From: LC029 sp036676475
GTDB lineage: Bacteria > Bacillota > Bacilli > Aneurinibacillales > RAOX-1
DNA: 64,000 bases
Direction: 5' to 3'
Assembly (NCBI GenBank): GCA_036676475.1
Contig: JAKFCU010000006.1
Coordinates: forward strand, 1-64,000
The translations under genes were made by a program, and so were the position numbers. A model generated the notes under the pieces. That model searched no databases. It had not been told where the DNA came from and saw only the letters and a list, made by a program, of their open reading frames with translations. Shown here one piece after another: positions 1 to 8,437 of the stretch. How positions within the stretch are numbered: position 1 is the first letter of the stretch; each line of letters opens with the position of its first letter.

Positions 1-226
1 CAGCGCCCTATCCCGTTTCAGGAAATCGGTTTGGAGATTACGGCTAAAGAAAAAGAGGCATTAGTCTCACTTGGAATGTAAAATTCAAGCACTGGATATA
101 GATTGGGACCAAGTAATGGCCCATGGAGAGAAAATGCTGGAGCAAGCCAAAGTATTCCTTGAACAAAATCCTGAAGCGAAATCTTGGATAGTGTCATTAT
201 GGGAACAGCTGAAAACTTGGAGCTAA
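1..226 (+). pseudogene. broken 3' end of an unidentified gene
   Basis: The window opens inside a reading frame that ends with ..KEKEALVSLGM and a TAA at 79-81. A second frame, open from just before that stop to a TAA at 224-226, reads like real protein (it includes WDQVMAHGEKMLEQAKVFLE). A third frame continues past 226 with KLGAKEEFDYLSQWA. Three consecutive protein-like segments in shifted frames, with no start codon or ribosome binding site between them, suggest one frameshifted gene rather than three small ones. I do not recognise the family. The first segment could also simply be the intact end of a gene that starts upstream. Confidence 0.35.
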
Positions 227-411
227 AGAAGAATTTGACTACCTCTCCCAATGGGCTTCGATAAAAGCTTTTCTTATTTTTGACCCCAAGAAAGGAGGGT
301 TTTATTCCGAAATCTATAGTAAAATAGCTATTTTTATGCGCGTTATGGTCAGTATTATCTGTTCATTTAAGTTACGGGTTTGGTAATCCGATAATAAAGG
401 AGGTTTTAGCT

Positions 412-1122
412 GTGCTAAATACCAAAGTATTACTCGCTGATGACGATCCCAATGTACGTGAAATCATACGGTTATATTTTACAAAACAACAGATCGAACT
501 GTTGGAAACAGAAGATGGAGCTTCAGCCTTGGAACTAGCGGGAAATCACTCTTTGGACTTTGTCATTCTAGATGTCATGATGCCTGAGATGGATGGCTTT
601 GACGTTTGTCGAGAGGTACGTAAATTCTCTGATGTGCCAATTATTATGTTGACAGCTAAAGAGGAAGAAATTGATCGTATCCTAGGCTTGGAATTAGGTG
701 CCGATGATTATATGACGAAACCTTTTAGTCCAAGAGAATTAGTAGCACGCATGAAGGCTATTCTTCGCCGGATCCAGCCTAGGGAAAGTAAAGAGGAGGA
801 AGTAGGGAACCTTTTACAGTTTGATTCACTTCTTATGGATACAGGACGCAGGGAAATCGTCGCTAACGGGATCAAGATCCCTTTTCGCCCTAAAGAGTTT
901 GATTTGCTTGTTCATATGGCTAAGTCTCCTGGAATGGTTTTTACAAGGGAGCAACTCCTTGAACAGGTGTGGGGATATGATTTTTTTGGCGATATTCGAA
1001 CAGTAGATGTCCATATCAAAAAGATTAGAAAAAAGCTGAACGGAATAGAGAAGGAAATGATTCATACGATGTGGGGAGTGGGCTACAAGTTTGAGGTACA
1101 GATAAATGAAATGGATCAATAA
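412..1122 (+). CDS. OmpR/PhoB-family response regulator
   Basis: This is a DNA-binding response regulator of 236 residues, the usual length for the family. The N-terminal receiver domain (about 1-120) has the acidic pocket LLADDDP, the phospho-acceptor aspartate in VILDVMMPEMDG and the conserved lysine in MTKPFSP. The C-terminal winged helix (about 140-230) has the typical FTREQLLEQVWG and RTVDVHIKKIRKKL segments. The GTG start at 412 is chosen because AAAGGAGGT lies 7 bp upstream. The gene overlaps the following histidine kinase by 17 bp, so the two are almost certainly a cognate pair. The signal and targets are unknown; the adjacent lipoprotein gene and the Sia-like block are candidates by position only. 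Confidence 0.93.
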   Translation: MLNTKVLLADDDPNVREIIRLYFTKQQIELLETEDGASALELAGNHSLDFVILDVMMPEMDGFDVCREVRKFSDVPIIMLTAKEEEIDRILGLELGADDYMTKPFSPRELVARMKAILRRIQPRESKEEEVGNLLQFDSLLMDTGRREIVANGIKIPFRPKEFDLLVHMAKSPGMVFTREQLLEQVWGYDFFGDIRTVDVHIKKIRKKLNGIEKEMIHTMWGVGYKFEVQINEMDQ

Positions 1123-2593
1123 AAGCTTATTTCGCCGTCTCCTTGTCAGTTATCTGGCTATTATTTTGATTGGATTAGGACTGGTGGGCTTCTCTATTTC
1201 CTGGTTTATGAAGGATTATATGTATGAGGGCACACAGGAGGAGTTGCTTCGAAAATCTAAAAAAGTCAATCTGGCCATTCAGAACTCTGCTGGAATCGAT
1301 GAAAAAACCATAGAGTTACTAGCGTTTCTGGATCAGTCCTATGATACGCGTATATGGATATTTGATCGCGATGGTAAAATCATGGCCACCTCGATGAAAG
1401 ATGAAGTTTTTATAGGCAAGTCTGTCTCTGCTCCGATTGTGGATAAGGTGCTGCAGGGGAAGGATGTGCTCACCGAACTGCAATTCGAAGGATTAAAAGA
1501 ACCCATGCTGTCAGTGGTGATTCCGTGGGGGAAGAAAGAAAACATTTATGGGGGAATTGTTCTTCATGCCCCTGTTGTTAGAATGAATGAAACGTTTAAC
1601 TATATCAGGGAAACCATTGTTTGGGCTACCCTTTTTGGAGTGATCCTTTCGACTGTCATGGTTTCCTATATATCCTGGTCCATATCAAGGCCTTTGCGAA
1701 GAATTGAACGAACAGCGGCGGAAATTGGTCAAGGAAATTATACTCAGCGAGTGAAAGTGGAACATCCCTCCGAAATTGTTGACTTGGCGGAAACCCTTAA
1801 CAGCTTAGCAGAAAAATTGGAGACGGTAGAAAGCAGTCAGAAAAGAGAGCAGAAGGTTTTAAATGATTTTCTGGTCAACATCTCCCATGAGCTTAGAACA
1901 CCACTAACGGCTGTGCAAGGTTTTCTTGAAGCTCTACAGGACGGTTTAGTGGAAGAGGAAGATATGAAGCAAAAATACTTTGAAATAATGTACCAGGAGA
2001 CCATGCATCTTAATCGATTAGTGGAAGATTTGATGGATCTCATTAAATTGGAATGTAGGAATATTTCATTATTTAAGACTCCTGTGGATATTGAAAAATT
2101 ACTGGAGAAAGTAGCCTCCACATTTATTCAGGAAGCGGAGATGAAACAAACAACATTGGAGGTCAAAGCAGATCAGGGTCTTCCCAGAATCATTGCGGAC
2201 AAAGATCGAGTCATCCAAATCCTGAAAAATCTAGTGAAAAACGCGGTGAAATTCACGGATCACGGAAGTGTTCGTCTCATGGCTGCCAAAGAACAGGATT
2301 ATCTTAAAATTCAAGTTGCGGATACGGGAATGGGGATTGCCAAAGATGATTTAGAACGAGTCTGGGAACGTTTCTTTAAGGGCGATCGTGTTCGTTCAAA
2401 AACTAACAAGGGTACAGGTTTAGGACTTTCAATTGTGAAAGAATTGGTAGAACTGCATGGTGGAAAAATATCCCTTTCAAGTGAATTGGGGAAAGGAACT
2501 ATCTTTACGATTTGGCTTCCAATAATGGAAGAAGATAAGGAGCCAATTTTTTCTCATTCGATTCTAGGTCCTAAAAAGTTCATAAATAGTTAA
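1106..2593 (+). CDS. membrane sensor histidine kinase (HAMP-HisKA-HATPase)
   Basis: This 495-residue kinase is predicted to phosphorylate the response regulator encoded just upstream. A first transmembrane helix (about 11-33) is followed by an extracellular sensor region of about 135 residues, a second helix (about 170-192) and a HAMP linker starting at SRPLRRIERT. The HisKA domain carries the phospho-acceptor motif NISHELRTPL. The ATPase domain shows the N box NLVKNAVKF, the G1 box DTGMGIA, an F box (WERFFKGD) and the G2 box GTGLGLSI. All catalytic boxes look intact. The start overlaps the regulator by 17 bp, consistent with translational coupling. The sensed signal cannot be read from the sequence. 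Confidence 0.93.
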   Translation: MKWINKSLFRRLLVSYLAIILIGLGLVGFSISWFMKDYMYEGTQEELLRKSKKVNLAIQNSAGIDEKTIELLAFLDQSYDTRIWIFDRDGKIMATSMKDEVFIGKSVSAPIVDKVLQGKDVLTELQFEGLKEPMLSVVIPWGKKENIYGGIVLHAPVVRMNETFNYIRETIVWATLFGVILSTVMVSYISWSISRPLRRIERTAAEIGQGNYTQRVKVEHPSEIVDLAETLNSLAEKLETVESSQKREQKVLNDFLVNISHELRTPLTAVQGFLEALQDGLVEEEDMKQKYFEIMYQETMHLNRLVEDLMDLIKLECRNISLFKTPVDIEKLLEKVASTFIQEAEMKQTTLEVKADQGLPRIIADKDRVIQILKNLVKNAVKFTDHGSVRLMAAKEQDYLKIQVADTGMGIAKDDLERVWERFFKGDRVRSKTNKGTGLGLSIVKELVELHGGKISLSSELGKGTIFTIWLPIMEEDKEPIFSHSILGPKKFINS

Positions 2594-2689
2594 AGGGTTG
2601 ATCCTTTTTCCAACACAAATTGGTTATATATAACGGGTATATTGTAAATGTACCAAACAAACCATGAAGTAATGGAAAGGGGATTTAAC

Positions 2690-3058
2690 ATGATGAAAAA
2701 ATGGTCATTCGTTTTAATGGCGGCTTTGTTAATGATTGGAGGATTAATCGGTTGCTCGCAGGATAAGCAAGGAGTAGAGAACGCACCAGGTTCTGAACAG
2801 CAGGGAGTGAGCATTGATCCGCCTCAATCGGACGAGCAAAAGGGAACTGAAAATGAAAGTGTGCCTACCTCAGGTACGGAAGGTGACAGCGGTACAACAG
2901 ATCCTGCTACAGGTACCGAAAATGGAACAAACGATTCAACTGTAAATGGAACCGATGCTAGTGGAAGCCCGTCTACAGATTCAGGAACGGAAGTGACTGA
3001 ACCTTCCGAAGGAAGCTCCACAGACGGAGAAGCAACTACGGAGACGCAGGGACAATAG
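2690..3058 (+). CDS. small Ser/Thr/Gly-rich lipoprotein, function unknown
   Basis: The protein starts MMKKWSFVLMA and has a short hydrophobic signal ending in the lipobox LIGC, so it should be lipid-anchored on the outer face of the membrane. After the cysteine it is about 100 residues of low-complexity sequence dominated by Thr, Ser, Gly, Glu and Asp, with no folded domain visible. It may be a flexible stalk or spacer. The ATG at 2690 is preferred over an upstream ATG at 2648 because AAAGGGG lies 7 bp before it and the signal peptide then begins properly. It follows the two-component pair by about 100 bp and ends at a strong terminator, so it may belong to the same transcript. Confidence 0.7.
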   Translation: MMKKWSFVLMAALLMIGGLIGCSQDKQGVENAPGSEQQGVSIDPPQSDEQKGTENESVPTSGTEGDSGTTDPATGTENGTNDSTVNGTDASGSPSTDSGTEVTEPSEGSSTDGEATTETQGQ

Positions 3059-3071
3059 CTTTACTATAATA

Positions 3072-3107
3072 GGCCCCATCACAATAACTGTGATGGGGCC
3101 TTTATTT
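3072..3107 (+). terminator. rho-independent terminator after the lipoprotein gene
   Basis: A perfect 12-bp stem (GGCCCCATCACA with its complement) closes a 5-nt loop and is followed by TTTATTTA. It separates the two-component/lipoprotein unit from the Sia-like operon. Confidence 0.9.
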
Positions 3108-3272
3108 ACTATTCATATACCTCGTATGAAATAGAGAATGGTGAGGGTCATACTAATTTTTTCACCTAAAGATTTTATAAAATCAACATTTTTCGATTAA
3201 AATAGATAGAAATTTACGTAAATCAAACTTATACTTTTATTAAGCTTATTTATTTTACAAGGAGGGCTCTCC

Positions 3273-3821
3273 ATGGTTGGAAATAACTTATTAGACATAC
3301 AAAAAAAACTAAGAGACAATGGGATTTTAATTAGCTTTTCCGGACGTTTTTCTCAAGCCATTATAGAAGAGCTAGGGGAAGCGGTAAAGAAGTATCTAGA
3401 GATGGAGAAAAGTCCGAAGAATCACATTTTTCATATATTTTCAATATTTATTGAACAGACTCAAAATATTAAAAACTATTGTATGAGTAAGCAATCAACC
3501 AACTTCTATGAAAATATAGCTAATTCATGCATGGTTACAATTGGAAAAACAGAAATCGGTAATTATATTTGCTCCGGTAATATCATAGAAGAACAGGATA
3601 TTCCAGGTCTCGTGGGGAGAATTGAACCATTAATTAGTCTTGATAAAATAGAGTTAAAAAAACTATACAAAGAATCTTTGAAAAAAGAGATTTCCGCTGA
3701 TTCGCTAGGGGCCGGAATTGGCTTGATTGATATGGCCCGCAAAGCTAGTTATCCGCTAGAATATTCGATTACCCAATTAGATGATCAATACTCTTTTTTT
3801 ACTTTAAAGGCTGTCGTGTAA
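3273..3821 (+). CDS. siaB: SiaB-family protein kinase (DUF6272-type)
   Basis: The 182-residue protein resembles SiaB, the kinase that phosphorylates SiaC in the Pseudomonas aeruginosa SiaABCD network and so switches off SiaC's stimulation of the diguanylate cyclase SiaD. The C-terminal half carries a GHKL-like glycine segment, GAGIGLIDMARKAS, expected to be part of the nucleotide site. No membrane segment or signal peptide is present, so it should act in the cytosol. The ATG is preceded by AAGGAGGG. It opens a compact five-gene block (3273-8414) with a SiaC homologue next. Family assignment rests on recognised sequence pattern and gene order; the biochemical role here is inferred from the Pseudomonas system. 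Confidence 0.8.
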   Translation: MVGNNLLDIQKKLRDNGILISFSGRFSQAIIEELGEAVKKYLEMEKSPKNHIFHIFSIFIEQTQNIKNYCMSKQSTNFYENIANSCMVTIGKTEIGNYICSGNIIEEQDIPGLVGRIEPLISLDKIELKKLYKESLKKEISADSLGAGIGLIDMARKASYPLEYSITQLDDQYSFFTLKAVV

Positions 3822-3850
3822 ATGATATCGTACATAGAGGTGAAAAGGTT

Positions 3851-4237
3851 TTGGAAAACATGTTGATTGAGGAGACAAAGAGTACCCCGTGGGTATGTTT
3901 TGATTCAGAGCGAAATATTTTAACGCTGAGAGGACAATCCTATCCGGAAAATGCGTTTAAATTTTATGAACCGATTTTTCAATGGATAGACCAATATTTT
4001 GATCAATTAGAAAGTGAAGTTATTGTGGTGATTGACTTTCTGCTGCCCTACATCAATACGAGCAGTTCGAAATGCATCATGATGTTGCTAGAGAAGTTTG
4101 ACCAGGCATTTTTGGATGGCAAGAAGGTTAGCTTAAACTGGTACTACAATATAGATAACGAGAGCGAGCTAGAGTGTGCAGAAGAATTTATAGAGGATTT
4201 AACTCTGCCCTTTCATATCATTCCTAGAGAAGAGTAG
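3851..4237 (+). CDS. siaC: SiaC-family regulatory phosphoprotein (DUF1987)
   Basis: The 128-residue protein matches the SiaC/DUF1987 family, small STAS-like proteins that are phosphorylated by SiaB and dephosphorylated by SiaA. The unphosphorylated form of the Pseudomonas protein binds and activates the diguanylate cyclase SiaD. The family's phosphorylation region is recognisable as NTSSSK (residues 69-74), where Thr70 is the likely acceptor. FDSERNILTLRGQSYPEN is the typical N-terminal segment. The TTG at 3851 is used because GAGGTG lies 8 bp before it; an in-frame ATG at 3860 is the alternative. It is cytosolic, with no membrane segment. It sits between the kinase gene and two genes whose products share a SiaD-like coiled coil, its probable partners. 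Confidence 0.82.
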   Translation: MENMLIEETKSTPWVCFDSERNILTLRGQSYPENAFKFYEPIFQWIDQYFDQLESEVIVVIDFLLPYINTSSSKCIMMLLEKFDQAFLDGKKVSLNWYYNIDNESELECAEEFIEDLTLPFHIIPREE

Positions 4238-4268
4238 GAGGAATGTTTGAAAGGGGGGTGGATATGAA

Positions 4269-5285
4269 TTGGGTAAAGATCATAACCAGGAGAATCGTGA
4301 GTTATTTGAATCAGAAATAGAAATTTTGAAAGAGGCAAACAAAGTAATAGCTCAGGATATCTATCAGTCGAACGAATTACTTCCTACCTATCATGAGCTT
4401 CTTCGGAATTATGAGAAATTATTAAAGCTTACAAAAAAGGTATTTAAAATTAGCGATATTCAAGGAAAGATTTTAAAAGATCAAGAAATGGAAATTAAAG
4501 CAATGAATGAGAACCTCTTAAAGGCAGAATGTGCCCGTAAGAGGCTCATTTCTGATATATCTCACGAATTGGGGACTCCTATGACCTCGATTCATGGTTA
4601 TATTAAGGCCATGATGGATCGAATTGTTCCACCTGATGACCGGTATTTCTCTATTATCTATGAAAAGACCATTTTAGTTAACCGTTTAATCCAAGATCTT
4701 TTTGAGCTATCTAAACTGGAAGCCAATCAGAGCACGCTTTCTTTTCAGTACATGCCAGCGAGAGAAATGATTGAGAACTTACTACTAAAGTATAAATTAG
4801 ATGTAATTAACGCAGGTCTTCAATTCGAAATCAATATTTCAGAAGATTGGACATCTCTTAGCAATATTATGATATACATTGATCCTGTTCGAATTGATCA
4901 GGTGTTAGCTAATCTCATCAGCAATGCCATAAAGTTTACATCCAAGGGGGAGGTTACCATTAATTGTAAGGTAGAGTGGAATGCCTCCTGGATAAACGAT
5001 CAAAAATCAGGACATTTTTTGATTTCGGTTAGAGATACTGGTGTGGGTATAGATGAAGGGTCTCTCTCTATTGTGTTTGATCGTTTTTATCGAGAGGAGA
5101 AGTCTAAAAAATTGCCGGGAACGGGTTTAGGTTTATCTATTGCTAGGGAAATAGTGCAAAAACATGGAGGGGAAATAGGTGTGGAAAGTATCATTAATGT
5201 AGGCAGTACATTTTTCTTTACTCTCCCTATCGAAATGGGTCCCTCGTTGAGCCACCCTGCAAAATTTGAAGAGGGATATTCATGA
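4269..5285 (+). CDS. soluble histidine kinase with SiaD-like N-terminal coiled coil
   Basis: The 338-residue protein has no transmembrane helix. Residues about 30-85 form a coiled coil (LLRNYEKLLKLTKKVFKISD) nearly identical to that of the GGDEF/HD-GYP protein encoded at 7161. The kinase core follows: H box SDISHELGTPM (Gly replaces the usual Arg), N box NLISNAIKF, G1 box DTGVGID, F box DRFYR and G2 box GTGLGLSIA. Autophosphorylation therefore looks possible. The start is TTG, preceded by a very G-rich Shine-Dalgarno. The gene overlaps the phosphatase gene by 4 bp (ATGA). No partner regulator is fused or adjacent in the block; the orphan regulator at 8435 is a candidate. The classical SiaABCD set has no such kinase, which makes this an additional node. 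Confidence 0.88.
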   Translation: MGKDHNQENRELFESEIEILKEANKVIAQDIYQSNELLPTYHELLRNYEKLLKLTKKVFKISDIQGKILKDQEMEIKAMNENLLKAECARKRLISDISHELGTPMTSIHGYIKAMMDRIVPPDDRYFSIIYEKTILVNRLIQDLFELSKLEANQSTLSFQYMPAREMIENLLLKYKLDVINAGLQFEINISEDWTSLSNIMIYIDPVRIDQVLANLISNAIKFTSKGEVTINCKVEWNASWINDQKSGHFLISVRDTGVGIDEGSLSIVFDRFYREEKSKKLPGTGLGLSIAREIVQKHGGEIGVESIINVGSTFFFTLPIEMGPSLSHPAKFEEGYS

Positions 5286-7132
5286 AACTAGAATTAAGCC
5301 AAAGCAAGGTAAAGCCGGATGTACCCAAGCTTGCTTATGATCCTGGAGCCATGAAGCTGATTATAGCCGCAAGTCTCATTATCATCTTTTCCATTGGGTT
5401 AATGGGCTCCATTAGCTACATGATTGCCAATAACGAAGTGGTCAAAAAGCTAAAAACCAAGGATTTACTTTTTATTGGGGAGTCTATATCATCGAAGATC
5501 AATGCACGGATTAATCGAGCCATTGAGACCTCTTTGGTGCTTGCTAATGACCCGCAAATCATCGATTGGGTGTCGCAGGGCGAAAAAGATCCTAAAATGA
5601 TGAAAGATATTATTAAAAGACTAGGTACGGTTGCGCATGACTTCGATTACAGCAATACTTTTCTAGCCAGTGCCACAACCCATCGATATTGGACGGAGTC
5701 CGGTTTAATGGATCATTTATCCAATATGGAGCCTCAAGATACATGGTTTTATGAAACCATATCTTCTCAAACGAAAGTATCCGTTGTCATCGATTATAAT
5801 AAAAGCAGGAAAGACAACTTTGTTTTTGTGAATACCTTGATGGGAGACCTTTCTCATCCCATAGCTGTCATTGGTGTTGGAATAAGCATGGAAGAGTTAA
5901 CTGGAGATTTTTTGGAGTATAAATATGGGGAACATAGCAATCTTTGGTTGATTAGTGATCAAGGGGAAATTTATTTATCAGATCTGTTGGACCATCGAGG
6001 GAAAAATATCGCTAAATTTATTCCCGGAGAGGCTAAGGAGAGAGTTCTTTTCGAAATTCAAACAAAACCGGATACCACTCATGTTTTCGAATATGAAAAT
6101 CATGAAGGAAACCTGGTTGATTTGATTAGCTATCCCATTCAAAATACGAATTGGAACATTCTATTTCAGATTGATAGAAGTGAAACTTCATCACTGCTTA
6201 AAGCGATTAAGCTAAATACATTCATCGCAACGCTAATCTCGCTCGTATCCATTGTCTTTATTTTCTATTACATTTCTCATTATTTGGCTAATCCCTTTAA
6301 AAGAGCGATTCAGATGAATCAACAGTTGGAAATGAAGGTAATGGAAAGAACCAAAGAGGTAGTCAAAAAAAACCAAGCTTTAATGGATAGCTTAGATTAT
6401 GCTAAAAGGATACAGGAATCGATTCTACCAGCAGATGTTAAGCTGGAAGAAATCTTTCGCGATCATTTCATATTGTGGGAACCACGTGACATCGTGGGTG
6501 GGGACTTCTACTGGATCAAGAAATGGAGTAATAACCAATATTTATTAGCGGTAGGAGATTGCACGGGGCATGGGGTCCCAGGGGCTTTAATGACGATGGT
6601 TACTATCTCCATTCTCAATCAGCTAGCAGAATCGGAAACCAATCGAGATCCAGCAGCTATCTTAAACAAGCTAAATATACTGATGAAGCAAACCTTGCAT
6701 CAGGATTTAAGGGAAGGGATTACGGATGACGGTGTGGATTTAGGTCTTTGTTTAGTTGAAAATAGAGAAAACATTACGTTTGCGGGGGCAAAAACCTCTC
6801 TTTTTATAACTCATGGAGATCAGATAACCATAGTGAATGGCAACACAAAGAGTGTTGGATATAGAAAAACGGCATTAGATTATTCTTTCGACAATCATGT
6901 GATCCGCATCGCAACTGAAGCCAAACTTTATCTGACAACGGATGGGTTTCTTGATCAAAACGGCGGAGAAAAGAACTATTCCTTTGGAAAAAAACGCTTT
7001 ACGGATATCATTCAGCGTTATCACCACCTGCCACTCGATGAACAGAAGAAGCATTATATCAAGGAATTAAAAGAGTATATGGGAAATGAAGGGCAAAGGG
7101 ATGATATTACCCTGTTAGGTTTTATCCCTTAG
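5282..7132 (+). CDS. siaA: SiaA-like membrane PP2C/SpoIIE-type phosphatase
   Basis: The 616-residue protein has one transmembrane helix at about 24-48, a large extracellular sensor region of dCache type to about 305, a second helix at about 310-332, a juxtamembrane coiled coil, and a cytosolic PP2C domain from about 365 to the end. Visible phosphatase motifs include DYAKRIQESILP, VGGDFYW, GDCTGHGVPGALM, TTDGFLDQ and QRDDITLLGF, which supply the metal-binding aspartates. In Pseudomonas, SiaA responds to an outside signal and dephosphorylates SiaC. The same role is likely here because siaB and siaC homologues lie in the same operon. The ATG overlaps the upstream stop codon. The ligand of the sensor domain cannot be inferred. 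Confidence 0.88.
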   Translation: MKLELSQSKVKPDVPKLAYDPGAMKLIIAASLIIIFSIGLMGSISYMIANNEVVKKLKTKDLLFIGESISSKINARINRAIETSLVLANDPQIIDWVSQGEKDPKMMKDIIKRLGTVAHDFDYSNTFLASATTHRYWTESGLMDHLSNMEPQDTWFYETISSQTKVSVVIDYNKSRKDNFVFVNTLMGDLSHPIAVIGVGISMEELTGDFLEYKYGEHSNLWLISDQGEIYLSDLLDHRGKNIAKFIPGEAKERVLFEIQTKPDTTHVFEYENHEGNLVDLISYPIQNTNWNILFQIDRSETSSLLKAIKLNTFIATLISLVSIVFIFYYISHYLANPFKRAIQMNQQLEMKVMERTKEVVKKNQALMDSLDYAKRIQESILPADVKLEEIFRDHFILWEPRDIVGGDFYWIKKWSNNQYLLAVGDCTGHGVPGALMTMVTISILNQLAESETNRDPAAILNKLNILMKQTLHQDLREGITDDGVDLGLCLVENRENITFAGAKTSLFITHGDQITIVNGNTKSVGYRKTALDYSFDNHVIRIATEAKLYLTTDGFLDQNGGEKNYSFGKKRFTDIIQRYHHLPLDEQKKHYIKELKEYMGNEGQRDDITLLGFIP

Positions 7133-7160
7133 AGCTACGGGAAGTGGGGCAAAGGGTATT

Positions 7161-8414
7161 ATGGGTAGAGATCAATTGAAGGAAATTTTTGAATTTGAGC
7201 ATCGAGTCTTGGAAAAAGGAAAAGAAAAGATCAGAGCAGGCCGCTTTGAGGACCAATCCTTTTTAGACCAATACGAAGAGCTATTAGAGCAATATGAGAA
7301 ATTGTTAAAAATGAGCAAAAGGATTTTTAAAATATCGGATATTCAGGGGCGTGCTCTTAAAAGACGGGAATATGAAGTAGAATATTTGAGCTATCATGAT
7401 CCTATGACCTCTTTATATAATCGTGCCTATGTTGATAAGATGATCTCACAACTATTTATGGATCAAACTGATTTCCCCCTTAGTATCATGATTATTGACC
7501 TGAATGGTTTAAAATTAACGAATGATGTATTTGGACATCAGATGGGAGACCGGCTAATTCAACATACCGCATCGATTATCCGCAAGTGCTGCAGGAAGAC
7601 GGATATGGCTGCAAGATGGGGAGGTGATGAGTTTCTCCTGATCATGCCGCATACGGATGAAGAATCAGTAAAGCATCTGATAGAAGCCATTCGTTCCAAT
7701 TGCCTGAAGTCGAATGCAGAACCTATTGGAGTAAGTGTTGCGGTTGGAGCAGTAACCATCCATAATACTTCCATAACCTTTAATGAATGTTTAGCAAAAG
7801 CTGAACATGAAATGTATAAACAAAAGATATTGGAAGGTCAATCCGTTCGCAAGCAGATTCTCACTAGTTTGGTGCAATCTTTGGAAACATGCTGCCATGA
7901 GATCGAAGGCCATATTGACCGATTGACTAGAATGGTTGAGGTCTTTTTGAATATCCTTGGGCTATCTGTTGATTCTAGTATGAGAAACAGCTTAATATTG
8001 CTGGCTCAATTTCATGATATTGGAAAAGTTGTGATTCCAAAGGAGATATTGTCGAAAAGGGGAAGTTTAACTTCCGATGAGTGGGAGATTATGAAAACCC
8101 ATAGTGAGGTTGGTTACAGGATGGCGCAATCGATCGGTGAAACAGAAGTGGCGCATGCTATCTTGTCCATGCATGAGAGATGGGATGGAACGGGTTATCC
8201 AAAAGGATTAAAAGAAGAACAAATTCCGCTCCTTTCTCGGATTTTAGCGATTCTCGATGTGTATGATGTCATCACTCACGATCGGGTTTATAAGACTGCA
8301 GTTTCAAGTGCAGAAGCTATGAAAGAAATTCAACAGCTTAGAGGTTCACAGTTTGATCCTTCCTTTGTCGATTTATTTATTGAACATCATAAAAAAATAA
8401 CAGAGAATGCTTAG
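7161..8414 (+). CDS. SiaD-like diguanylate cyclase fused to an HD-GYP phosphodiesterase
   Basis: The 417-residue cytosolic protein begins with the SiaD-type coiled coil (about 35-75, LLEQYEKLLKMSKRIFKISD). A GGDEF domain follows with the intact motif GGDEF at 154-158 and an inhibitory I-site RKTD at 145-148, exactly five residues upstream as expected. It ends in an HD-GYP domain with HDIGK at 285-289 and HERWDGTGYP at 338-347. Both c-di-GMP synthesis and breakdown are therefore plausible in one protein. Pseudomonas SiaD has no HD-GYP domain as far as I recall, so this is an elaborated form. It is the last gene of the Sia-like block and lies less than 1 kb from the PelD-encoding gene. The ribosome binding site is weak (AAAGGG, 4 nt before ATG). 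Confidence 0.9.
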   Translation: MGRDQLKEIFEFEHRVLEKGKEKIRAGRFEDQSFLDQYEELLEQYEKLLKMSKRIFKISDIQGRALKRREYEVEYLSYHDPMTSLYNRAYVDKMISQLFMDQTDFPLSIMIIDLNGLKLTNDVFGHQMGDRLIQHTASIIRKCCRKTDMAARWGGDEFLLIMPHTDEESVKHLIEAIRSNCLKSNAEPIGVSVAVGAVTIHNTSITFNECLAKAEHEMYKQKILEGQSVRKQILTSLVQSLETCCHEIEGHIDRLTRMVEVFLNILGLSVDSSMRNSLILLAQFHDIGKVVIPKEILSKRGSLTSDEWEIMKTHSEVGYRMAQSIGETEVAHAILSMHERWDGTGYPKGLKEEQIPLLSRILAILDVYDVITHDRVYKTAVSSAEAMKEIQQLRGSQFDPSFVDLFIEHHKKITENA

Positions 8415-8437
8415 GGGAGGCTAGTACCTCCCTTTTA
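8415..8437 (+). terminator. terminator of the Sia-like operon
   Basis: The stem GGGAGG/CCTCCC with a 6-nt loop is followed by TTTT, just after the stop at 8414. It reaches the end of the convergent regulator gene. The T-run is short, so termination may be partial. Confidence 0.6.

Noticed and set aside
2780..3058. Lipoprotein low-complexity region considered as a tandem repeat
   Set aside because: Composition is biased, but no repeat unit of constant length is visible at DNA or protein level.
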